Shown here: piece by piece, positions 16,441 to 25,209 of the stretch
Position numbering within the stretch: the stretch's first letter is position 1
How the letters are laid out: each line of letters starts with the position of its first letter
Assembly: GCA_046318115.1 (NCBI GenBank)
Contig: JBKCVA010000091.1
Coordinates: 1-62,656 of the forward strand
From: Aquimonas sp046318115
Lineage (GTDB): Bacteria > Pseudomonadota > Gammaproteobacteria > Xanthomonadales > Xanthomonadaceae
Length of the DNA: 62,656 nt
Direction of reading: 5' to 3'
Translations under genes and position numbers: made by a program
Notes under the pieces: generated by a model
Database searches by the model: none
Told to the model about the DNA's origin: nothing
What the model saw: only the letters and a program-made list of their open reading frames with translations

Positions 16441-17166
16441 TCAGCCCTGCGGCAGCGCTCCACGCGCGACCGTTGCGCTGGGCTTGGCGGCCGGTTTGCG
16501 CGCATAGCGGCGGTCCAGCAGCACGCCAGCGATCACCGAGACCAGCACCGGCACGGCCCAAGGCGCCAGCTGCAGGTAGCCGCTCATCTGCAGGCCAAAG
16601 GCGGCCAACACGCCTTTCAAGCCGATGGCGAAGAAGGCGATGTGGGTCGCGGTGCCGCAGCCGAGCATGGCGCCGTAGTGCTCCTGCAGCCACCAGTTGC
16701 CGGCATCGATCGGGCGCCACAGGCGGCGCAGCATGCCCGCACCGAGAAAGGCGCCGACGGCCGAGAAGCCGATCAGCAGGGGGTTGCCGATCTTGAGGCC
16801 GACGCCCAGCACGACGGCAGCGGAGATGAGGTTCAGCGCGCCGACGACCGCGTAACGACGATCGTGAAACGCGGCCTGGTCGCGCTTGCGCCGGATCGCG
16901 CGCCAGCCCAGCCACATCGAGGTGCCTGTGATGACCACCAGATAGGCGAGGAAGGTGCCGATGCCGCTCTGCCCGCGCAGGAAGAAGGTTGCGGCCATCG
17001 GCATCGCGGTGATGCAGATGCCCAGCATCGCGAGCAGATAGACCTTGCCGCTGCCGCGATGCAGCGGACCGCCCTTGCGGGCGAAGGCCGCCATCCAGAA
17101 GGTCAGCAGCGACACTGCGCCGGCCAGGCCGTGCACGCTGACGAGGATCGGATACAGGGTTTCCAT
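16441..17166 (-). CDS. Predicted multi-pass inner-membrane protein, DUF2306-like
   Basis: This 241-residue hydrophobic protein has about seven transmembrane segments. The N-terminus has HGLAGAVSLLTFWMAAFARKGGPLHRGSGKVY split over the first loop, with a conserved-looking KGG-x2-HR-x2-G-x2-Y motif as in DUF2306-type membrane proteins. No catalytic function is assigned to that family. I chose the ATG giving METLYPILVSVHG, because the upstream extension is Arg/Pro-rich and uncharacteristic. It is divergent from the two-component system with about 150 bases between them and could be one of its targets. That is inference from position only. Confidence 0.75.
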   Translation of the reverse strand: METLYPILVSVHGLAGAVSLLTFWMAAFARKGGPLHRGSGKVYLLAMLGICITAMPMAATFFLRGQSGIGTFLAYLVVITGTSMWLGWRAIRRKRDQAAFHDRRYAVVGALNLISAAVVLGVGLKIGNPLLIGFSAVGAFLGAGMLRRLWRPIDAGNWWLQEHYGAMLGCGTATHIAFFAIGLKGVLAAFGLQMSGYLQLAPWAVPVLVSVIAGVLLDRRYARKPAAKPSATVARGALPQG

Positions 17167-17236
17167 GGGGCGGCTCCGTCGCGGTGGGTGTGGGCACAGT
17201 TTCGGTATCGAGCCACGCACCGATCAGATGCCTGCC

Positions 17237-17271
17237 GTCACCCGCCGGGGGTGAGAAAAGTCACCCGCCGG
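17237..17271. promoter_or_regulatory. Direct repeat pair, candidate response-regulator binding site
   Basis: GTCACCCGCCGG occurs twice, at 17237-17248 and 17260-17271. The copies start 23 bases apart, about two helical turns. They lie in the divergent region between the membrane protein and the sensor kinase. Phased direct repeats are a common form of binding site for NarL-type regulators, and the regulator encoded at 18486 is the natural candidate. Confidence 0.5.
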
Positions 17272-17316
17272 ACTCAGCCGGTTTCGCCGCAGCGCGGCCG
17301 CTGCCATGCTTCCGCC

Positions 17317-18489
17317 ATGGACACCACCCACATCTCGCCGGAACGCGCACGCGCCCCCGCCCAATGGTCGGGCTGGCTTGCTCCGCTCAGCTTCGCGGCC
17401 TACATCACCTGGGCAGCGATTGCTGTCGCCGCAGTCGATATCGACACGCTGCAGTCCGGCCTTCTCCGCGAATGGAGCGGCCTCGCCTGTCTCATCGGCA
17501 TGCTCGGCCTGTTCATCTGGCGCAGCCTGCGCGATGGCGCCGTTGACTGCCGCGGCGCGCGCTGGAACAGCGTCGCCCAGGGCGTGCTGGTGGTGCTGGC
17601 CGAGCGCCTGCTGATGGAAGGCCAGGTCACCGTGCTTCTCGTCATCGTCGCCGCCCAGCTGGTGCTGCTGATGCCGCTGCGCTGGGCTGTGCTCTGCCTG
17701 CTCGCTCTGAACGCCGCCGTGGCCCTGCGCTGGATCGGCAGCGGCTGGTCGCCGCTGCAGTCGCTGTTCAATCTGGTGCCGCTGATCGGCTTCCAGGCGT
17801 TCGCCACGCTCACCGGCTACTACGCCGGAACGAGCGAACGCGCACGCGACCATCTCGCCCAGGTCAACGCCGAGCTGCTGGCGACGCAGCGGCTGCTGGA
17901 AGAGAGCGCCCGCAGCGGCGAGCGCTTGAAGCTCTCGCGCGAGCTGCACGACGTCGCCGGCCACAAGCTCACCGCGCTCAAGCTCAACCTGGCGCGCCTG
18001 CAGCGCGACCCTGCGCTCGCAGCGCGCGAAGAGCTTGCAGTCAGCGCTCAGCTCGCCGACGAACTGCTTGCTGACATCCGCAGCGTGGTCAGCGCCCTGC
18101 GCCAGCACGATGGCCTGGAACTGGACGCAGCCCTGCGGGCTTTGGCGCGGCCTATCGCCGGCACGCAGATCGAAGTCGAGGTGCAGGAGGGCCTGCGCGT
18201 GGAGTCGGTCGCCACCGCCGAAACCCTGCTGCGCTGTGCGCAGGAGGCCATCACCAACGCCCTGCGCCACGGCCGCGCCAGCCACGTGCATCTGCGCTGC
18301 GCGCGCAGCGGCGAGGGCCTGCTGCTGGAGGTCGCCAACGACGGCGAGCCGCCGCGCCGCATCGAATTCGGCAACGGCCTGACCGGCATGCGCGAGCGCC
18401 TGCAGGCGATGGGCGGTCGGTTGGAGCTGGATACCGGCGCAGAGCGCGGCCTGCGCCTGCGCGCCTATCTGCCGGAGCAGGCCGCATGA
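17317..18489 (+). CDS. Membrane sensor histidine kinase, DesK/HisKA_3 type
   Basis: This 390-residue kinase has about five or six transmembrane helices (residues 20-170) and no large periplasmic domain, so it probably senses something in or at the membrane. A short coiled segment leads to the HisKA_3 dimerisation domain (LSRELHDVAGHKLTALKLN, phospho-acceptor H211). The HATPase domain follows, with the N box QEAITNALRHG and G boxes VANDGEP and GNGLTGMRERL. The ATG at 17317 was chosen over an open frame running far upstream across the opposite gene. Its last four bases overlap the regulator gene (ATGA), so the pair is coupled. Confidence 0.93.
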   Translation: MDTTHISPERARAPAQWSGWLAPLSFAAYITWAAIAVAAVDIDTLQSGLLREWSGLACLIGMLGLFIWRSLRDGAVDCRGARWNSVAQGVLVVLAERLLMEGQVTVLLVIVAAQLVLLMPLRWAVLCLLALNAAVALRWIGSGWSPLQSLFNLVPLIGFQAFATLTGYYAGTSERARDHLAQVNAELLATQRLLEESARSGERLKLSRELHDVAGHKLTALKLNLARLQRDPALAAREELAVSAQLADELLADIRSVVSALRQHDGLELDAALRALARPIAGTQIEVEVQEGLRVESVATAETLLRCAQEAITNALRHGRASHVHLRCARSGEGLLLEVANDGEPPRRIEFGNGLTGMRERLQAMGGRLELDTGAERGLRLRAYLPEQAA

Positions 18490-19112
18490 GCGCGCGCATC
18501 GCGCTGTGCGACGACCAGGCCCTGGTGCTGCGCGGCCTGTCCGCTCTCTTGAGCGACCTCGGCATCGAGATCGCGCTGGAGGCGCCCGATGCCGAAAGCC
18601 TGCTGGCGGCCCTGCCGCAGCGGCCGGTCGACGTCATTGTCAGCGACGTCCGCATGCCCGGCATGGGCGGCATCGGCCTGATCGGCGCCCTGCGCGAGCG
18701 GGGTGATGCGACGCCGGTGATCCTGCTCACCACCTTCGACGACAGCGAGCTGCTGCTGCGCGCGGTCGAGGCCGGCGCCCAGGGCTTCCTGCTGAAGGAC
18801 GCCTCACCCGAAGACCTGCGCGCCGCTATCCTCCGCGTCGCTGCGGGCGAAACCCTGCTGCAGCCGGTCAGCCTGGGTCCCGTGCGCGCCGGCTGGAGCG
18901 CCCCCGAAGCCACGCCCGGGCAACGGATCACCGAGCGCGAGCAGAGCATCCTGCGGCTCGTCGCCGGCGGCTACAGCAACAAGGAAATCGCCCGCGTGCT
19001 GCACCTCTCGGAAGGCACGGTCAAGAACTACATGTCCGAGATCCTGCTGAAGCTCGACTGCCGCGACCGCACGCATGCGGTGCTGAAGGCGATCACGCAG
19101 AAGCTGCTGTAA
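18486..19112 (+). CDS. NarL/FixJ-type response regulator
   Basis: This 208-residue regulator partners the kinase just upstream. The receiver domain has acidic residues CDDQ near the N-terminus, phospho-acceptor D54 (VIVSDVRMPG), the switch Thr in LLTTFDD and Lys in FLLKDASPEDL. The C-terminal LuxR-type helix-turn-helix is ITEREQSILRLVAGGYSNKE followed by IARVLHLSEGTVKNYMSEIL. The overall form is that of DesR. Probable targets are its own divergent region with the GTCACCCGCCGG repeats, but this is inferred. Confidence 0.94.
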   Translation: MSARIALCDDQALVLRGLSALLSDLGIEIALEAPDAESLLAALPQRPVDVIVSDVRMPGMGGIGLIGALRERGDATPVILLTTFDDSELLLRAVEAGAQGFLLKDASPEDLRAAILRVAAGETLLQPVSLGPVRAGWSAPEATPGQRITEREQSILRLVAGGYSNKEIARVLHLSEGTVKNYMSEILLKLDCRDRTHAVLKAITQKLL

Positions 19113-19121
19113 TCCTCGCGC

Positions 19122-19835
19122 GTGAACACCGGCAGCTTTCGTCCCGAGCTGATCCTGCTGCCCGGACTCGACGGCACCGGGCGCCTGTTCGCGTCATTGA
19201 TAGAGTCGCTTGCCGAGTGCGGGGTTTCGGCGAGGGCCATCGGATATCCCGCGCATGAGGCGCTCGGTTACGTTGAACTCGAGCATCGCGTGCGCGCGGA
19301 GCTACCCGCCGCCAACCCCTTCGTGCTGCTCGCGGAGTCGTTCTCCGGGCCGATCGCCTTGAGGATCGGGGCTGCGCCGCCCGCCAACCTGCAAGGGCTC
19401 ATCCTCTCGACGACCTTCGCCATGCGCCCGACCTCCTTGCTGGGCCCGCTCTCGGGGAGCGTGCGCTGGGCGCGACTGCGTCCACCGATGTTGCTGCTCG
19501 ACTGGTTCCTGCTGGGCCCCTGGTCGAATCAGGCCCTGCGCTCTGGGCTCGCCGCGGCCTTGGCCGAGGTCTCGGTAAGCGTGCTGAGTCAGCGCGCGTT
19601 TGAAGCGCTGCACGTGGACGCGACGGATGCAGCCAGGCAGCAGAGGCGTCCCTCTCTGATCCTTCGGGCGAGTCAGGATCGGCTTCTAAGCGCGAACGCA
19701 TTCAGGCAGCTTGCGAACGCGCTTCAGCCTGAGCGGATGCATGAGGTGGAGGGGCCGCATCTTCTGCTGCAAACCCAGCCTCGCCTGTGTGCAGGGCTGA
19801 TCGCGGAGTTCCTGCAGACCTTGGCGACCGCATAG
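19122..19835 (+). CDS. Alpha/beta-fold hydrolase
   Basis: This 237-residue alpha/beta hydrolase starts at GTG. The oxyanion region is LLPGLDGTG, the nucleophile elbow is AESFSGP (atypical: the usual G-x-S-x-G begins with Ala here), the late Asp is in LRASQDRLL, and the His is in EGPHLLLQTQP. It is too short for a lid domain of any size. It begins nine bases after the response regulator and may be cotranscribed. No substrate can be inferred. Similar short hydrolases in this order are annotated only generally. Confidence 0.8.
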   Translation: MNTGSFRPELILLPGLDGTGRLFASLIESLAECGVSARAIGYPAHEALGYVELEHRVRAELPAANPFVLLAESFSGPIALRIGAAPPANLQGLILSTTFAMRPTSLLGPLSGSVRWARLRPPMLLLDWFLLGPWSNQALRSGLAAALAEVSVSVLSQRAFEALHVDATDAARQQRRPSLILRASQDRLLSANAFRQLANALQPERMHEVEGPHLLLQTQPRLCAGLIAEFLQTLATA

Positions 19836-20086
19836 GGAGCAGCCGTCGCGATCACCGCATTAGACGCTCTCTCGCAAGGAGCGCAAGGCCAAGAGCAGGG
19901 CTCGCCTTGCGTTGGGCATAGGGTGGGTCTTGACCCACCGAAGCTAAACGTCCGCCGCAGCCCCAACTTCACGCCCGCGGCCTCAAGCCAGCACCTACAG
20001 CTCCGGCAGGGCCGGCCGTCCATAGGGTGGGTCTTGACCCACCGAAGCTCAACGCGCGCCGCAGCCCCAACTGCACGCTCGCGACC

Positions 20087-21631
<1,545 letters not shown>

Positions 21632-21752
21632 GGGCGGGTCCGTGTTTTTGAGGCGTTGTGTCGTGGCGAGCTGTCGTGCCTCGCGGTTTCCGAGTGCCGC
21701 TCATGACGCAGTCGACGCGCGACGGACGTTGTGCGGCAAGGCTCTGCTCTTG

Positions 21753-21907
21753 AGCCCCTCTCCCAGTGGGAGAGGGGTTGGGGAGAGGGTCCGGGCACTC
21801 TCAGAAGAGGCTTCCACAATGAGCAGTCGTGTTCCTCATCCAGTACGGGAGATTGAGGACTCCCGGACCCTCTCCCCCCAGCCCCTCTCCCACTGGGAGA
21901 GGGGAGC
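21753..21907. repeat. REPIN-like inverted pair of palindromic repeats
   Basis: Each arm contains a near-perfect palindrome built on CCCCTCTCCC-N2-GGGAGAGGGG, plus an adjoining tail with GGGGAGAGGGTCCGGG. The left arm (21753-21795) and right arm (21862-21907) are reverse complements of each other and are separated by about 66 unrelated bases. Two REPs facing each other in this way define a REPIN, a non-autonomous element moved by a RAYT transposase. No RAYT gene is in this window. The rest of the 365-base hutU-hutH gap (21632-21996) holds nothing I can assign. Confidence 0.7.
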
Positions 21908-21996
21908 AGGGCTGCGCGTGATCGATTTGTGGCGATGACGGATTGCTACTGTCAGCGTCACCCCTCTGCGACGAGTGAGCCGGGTGAAGGCACGCC

Positions 21997-23688
21997 TCAC
22001 CCCAACATCGGCAAATCCAGCCCCTGCTCGCGCGCGCACTGCTGCGCGATCGCGTAGCCCGCATCCGCATGCCGCATCACGCCGGTGCCCGGGTCGTTCC
22101 AGAGCACGCGGGCGATGCGCTGGTCCGCCGCTTCGCTGCCGTCGCAGACGATGACCACGCCGCTGTGCTGGCTGTAGCCCATGCCGACGCCGCCGCCGTG
22201 GTGCAGGCTGACCCAGGTGGCGCCGCCTGCGACGTTGAGCATCGCGTTCAGCAGCGGCCAGTCCGAGACCGCGTCGGAGCCGTCGAGCATGGCTTCCGTC
22301 TCGCGGTTGGGGCTGGAGACAGACCCGGAGTCGAGATGGTCACGCCCGATCACGATCGGCGCCTTCAGCTCCCCGTTCCGCACCATCTCGTTGAAGGCCA
22401 GCCCAGCGCGATGGCGCTCGCCCAGACCGATCCAGCAGATGCGCGCCGGCAGGCCCTGGAAGGCGATGCGCTCGCCGGCCATGTCCAGCCAGCGGTGCAG
22501 GTGGCGGTTCTCGGGGAACAGCGCCTTGATCTTGGCGTCGGTCTTGGCGATGTCCTCGGGGTCGCCCGACAGCGCGACCCAGCGGAAGGGGCCCACACCG
22601 CGGCAGAACAGCGGACGGATGTAGGCGGGCACGAAGCCGGGGAAGTCGAAGGCGTTGGCCACGCCCTGATCCTTCGCGACCTGACGCAGGTTGTTGCCAT
22701 AGTCGAAGGTGGGCACGCCCATCTGCTGGAAGGCCAGCATTGCGCGCACGTGCTCGGCGCAGCCTCGCGCGGCCGCAGTGCGCAGTTCGGCATGCTTGGA
22801 CGGATCGCGCTGGGCGGCCTGCCACTGCTCGACGCTCCAGCCCGGCGGCAGGTAGCCATTGACGAGGTCATGCGCCGAGGTCTGGTCGGTGACGAGATCC
22901 GGCTTCATGCCGCCGGCCTGCGCGCGGCGCACCAGTTCGGGCAGTACCTCAGCGGCGTTGCCGAGCAGGCCGATCGAAATCGCCCGGCCTTCTGCCGTGT
23001 AGCGACGGATGCGCGCGAGCGCGTCGTCGAGATCGCTGGCCTGCTCGTCGAGGTAGCGCGAGCGCAACCGGAAGTCGATGCGCGACTGCTGGCATTCGAT
23101 GTTGAGCGAGCACGCCCCGGCGAAGCTCGCCGCCAGCGGCTGCGCGCCGCCCATGCCGCCCAGGCCTGCGGTGAGCACCCAGCGGCCGGTGAGATCGCCG
23201 CCGTAGTGCTGGCGGCCGGCTTCGACGAAGGTTTCGTACGTCCCTTGAACGATGCCCTGGCTGCCGATGTAGATCCCGCTGCCGGCCGTCATCTGGCCGT
23301 ACAACATCAGGCCCTTGCGATCGAGCTCGTCGAAGTGTTCCCAGCTGGCCCACTTCGGCACCAGGTTTGAATTGGCGATCAGCACACGCGGTGCGTCCGG
23401 GTGGGTCGGGAACACGCCGACCGGCTTGCCGCTCTGCACCAGCAGGGTCTGGTCATCCCCAAGGCGCTCAAGCGTCTTCAGGATCGTCTCGAAGCTGTCC
23501 CAGTCGCGCGCGGCCTTGCCAATGCCGCCGTAGACCACGAGCGCATCGGGGTTCTCGGCGACTTCGGGGTCGAGGTTGTTCTGCAGCATCCGGTAGGCGG
23601 CTTCGGTCAGCCAGCTGCGGCAGTGCAGGGTGTTGCCTCTGGGCGCGCTGACGCGACGCGGCTGGGCCTTCGCGGTGGAGGAACTCAT
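21997..23688 (-). CDS. hutU: Urocanate hydratase (urocanase)
   Basis: This 563-residue cytoplasmic enzyme converts urocanate to imidazolone propionate with tightly bound NAD. Family landmarks are NPDALVVYGGIGKAARDW, MTAGSGIYIGSQGIVQGTY (NAD site region), GLGGMGGAQPLA, and FCRGVGPFRWVALSG with the active-site Cys. Length is typical. Its promoter, facing hutC, contains the palindromic operator at 23788-23801, so it is presumably repressed by HutC and induced by urocanate. Confidence 0.97.
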   Translation of the reverse strand: MSSSTAKAQPRRVSAPRGNTLHCRSWLTEAAYRMLQNNLDPEVAENPDALVVYGGIGKAARDWDSFETILKTLERLGDDQTLLVQSGKPVGVFPTHPDAPRVLIANSNLVPKWASWEHFDELDRKGLMLYGQMTAGSGIYIGSQGIVQGTYETFVEAGRQHYGGDLTGRWVLTAGLGGMGGAQPLAASFAGACSLNIECQQSRIDFRLRSRYLDEQASDLDDALARIRRYTAEGRAISIGLLGNAAEVLPELVRRAQAGGMKPDLVTDQTSAHDLVNGYLPPGWSVEQWQAAQRDPSKHAELRTAAARGCAEHVRAMLAFQQMGVPTFDYGNNLRQVAKDQGVANAFDFPGFVPAYIRPLFCRGVGPFRWVALSGDPEDIAKTDAKIKALFPENRHLHRWLDMAGERIAFQGLPARICWIGLGERHRAGLAFNEMVRNGELKAPIVIGRDHLDSGSVSSPNRETEAMLDGSDAVSDWPLLNAMLNVAGGATWVSLHHGGGVGMGYSQHSGVVIVCDGSEAADQRIARVLWNDPGTGVMRHADAGYAIAQQCAREQGLDLPMLG

Positions 23689-23781
23689 GCGTGACTCCTG
23701 CGGCCTGGGCGGCCGGGTGGCGGGCGTCGAGTGCGGCGTCGCGGAGTGCGATCGCGCTGGCGGTGCGCCTCGGGAAGGACT

Positions 23782-23810
23782 ACGCTACCTGTCTAGACAG
23801 GGCCCGGCAA
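23782..23810 (-). promoter_or_regulatory. hutU promoter with embedded HutC operator
   Basis: On the minus strand TTGCCG (complement of 23805-23810) and TAGCGT (complement of 23782-23787) are 17 bases apart. The perfect palindrome CCTGTCTAGACAGG at 23788-23801 lies entirely inside that spacer, so bound HutC would occlude the promoter. The same site is 23 bases upstream of the hutC start codon, allowing autoregulation. Confidence 0.65.
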
Positions 23811-23823
23811 GTCGAGGTGCAAC

Positions 23824-24537
23824 ATGAGTGCGGAATCCAAGCTTCCGCCCTACGCGCGGATCAAGGCCGAGTTGAAGAACGCCCTGGCGCGCGGCGACTA
23901 TGCGCCGGGCGCCCAACTGCCCAGCGAATCCGCCCTGGTCGCCGAGTTCGGCGTCAGCCGCATGACCGTCGGGCGCGCATTGAACGAACTCGCCACCGAA
24001 GGCCTGATCGAACGCGTGCAGGGCGTGGGCAGCTTCGCCAGCGCGCTCGATCGCGTCTCCAGCACGCTGACTCTGCGCGACCTGCACGAAGAGATCGCCG
24101 CGCGCGGGCATACCCACACCGCCGAGGTGAAGCTGCTGAAGGCCGAAACACCGAAGCCGGCGCTCGCGAAGCTCTTCGGCGTGGAGCCGCGGCGCGAACT
24201 CTTCCACAGCGTGATCCTGCATCTGGAATCCGGCCGCGCGATCCAGTTGGAGGATCGCTGGGTCAATCCGGATGAGGCGCCGGACTATCTCGCGCAGGAC
24301 TTCACCCGGGTGACCCCCACCCACTACCTGTTTGGCGCCACCGCCCTGTGGCGCGCACGCTATGCCATCGAGGCGGTGCAACCGAGCGCGCTGGAGGCGC
24401 GGTGGCTGGGCATCGAGGTCCGTTCTCCCTGCCTGCGCATCACTCGCGAGACCTTCAGCCGATCGGCCATGATCACCCGCGCGCGCCTGCTGCACCCCGG
24501 TGACCGCTACGCCATCGAGGGCGAGTTCAGTCCCTGA
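23824..24537 (+). CDS. hutC: HutC-type histidine utilisation repressor (GntR family)
   Basis: This 237-residue GntR-family regulator has an N-terminal winged helix (YARIKAELKNALARGDYAPG; QLPSESALVAEFGVSRMTVG) and a C-terminal UTRA effector domain from about residue 90. In HutC the effector is urocanate. It is divergent from hutU, with a perfect palindrome between them. The frame and the upstream AGGTGCAAC fit the ATG used. Confidence 0.93.
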   Translation: MSAESKLPPYARIKAELKNALARGDYAPGAQLPSESALVAEFGVSRMTVGRALNELATEGLIERVQGVGSFASALDRVSSTLTLRDLHEEIAARGHTHTAEVKLLKAETPKPALAKLFGVEPRRELFHSVILHLESGRAIQLEDRWVNPDEAPDYLAQDFTRVTPTHYLFGATALWRARYAIEAVQPSALEARWLGIEVRSPCLRITRETFSRSAMITRARLLHPGDRYAIEGEFSP

Positions 24538-24621
24538 GGTTTGGGCCGCGCCGCGCTACTACGGCAAGCATGGAGTGGGCGCTGGCCCGCCCCACGACGT
24601 GCTGGTGGCGCGGTCTGCGCC

Positions 24622-25095
24622 TCAGGCCAACAGCGAGCGCAGCATCCAGGCGTTCTTCTCGTGGATGTTGAGCCGCTGGGTGAGCAGGTCGGCGGTCGGC
24701 TCGTCGCCGGCTTCGCCCGCGGCCTCCAGCACTTTGCGGGCGGTTCGGCAGACCGCCTCGTTGCCCAGCACCAGCTGCTCGACCATGGTCTTCCAGTCCG
24801 GCACCACCTCACTGTCCTGCTCCTTGATGCTGCTGAGCTTGCCGAACTGCGCATAGGAGCCGGGCGCCGAGAAACCCAGCGCGCGGATGCGCTCGGCGAT
24901 TTCGTCGAGCGCGTTCCAGGCCTCGGTGTACTGGGTCTGGAACATCAGGTGCAGGCTGTTGAACATCGGCCCGGTGACGTTCCAGTGGTAGTTGTGGGTC
25001 TTGAGATACAGGGTGTAGCTGTCGGCGAGGAAGCGCGCCAAGCCTTCGGCCACCTTCTTGCGCTGCTTGTCGCTGATGCCGATGTCGATCTTCAT
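24622..25095 (-). CDS. dps: Dps-family ferritin-like DNA-protection protein
   Basis: This 157-residue four-helix protein of the Dps family forms a dodecamer that oxidises and stores iron and limits Fenton damage. The interfacial ferroxidase residues are visible in KTHNYHWNVTGPMFNSLHLM and TEAWNALDEIAERIRALG. I chose the ATG giving MKIDIGISDKQ, preceded by a GGAGG-type site, rather than a start four codons earlier. It is divergent from hrpA. The C-terminal region is short and lacks the lysine tail that E. coli Dps uses to bind DNA, so direct DNA binding is uncertain. Confidence 0.92.
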   Translation of the reverse strand: MKIDIGISDKQRKKVAEGLARFLADSYTLYLKTHNYHWNVTGPMFNSLHLMFQTQYTEAWNALDEIAERIRALGFSAPGSYAQFGKLSSIKEQDSEVVPDWKTMVEQLVLGNEAVCRTARKVLEAAGEAGDEPTADLLTQRLNIHEKNAWMLRSLLA

Positions 25096-25209
25096 GCAAA
25101 CCTCCAAGGCTGGGAAGAAAAGGTGGTCGCTGACGCTTGGGCATGGCTGCCACGCGCATGCCGGTAGAATCGCCGGCCCATCAAGGCCAGGCCTTGCGCC
25201 GGATCAAGC

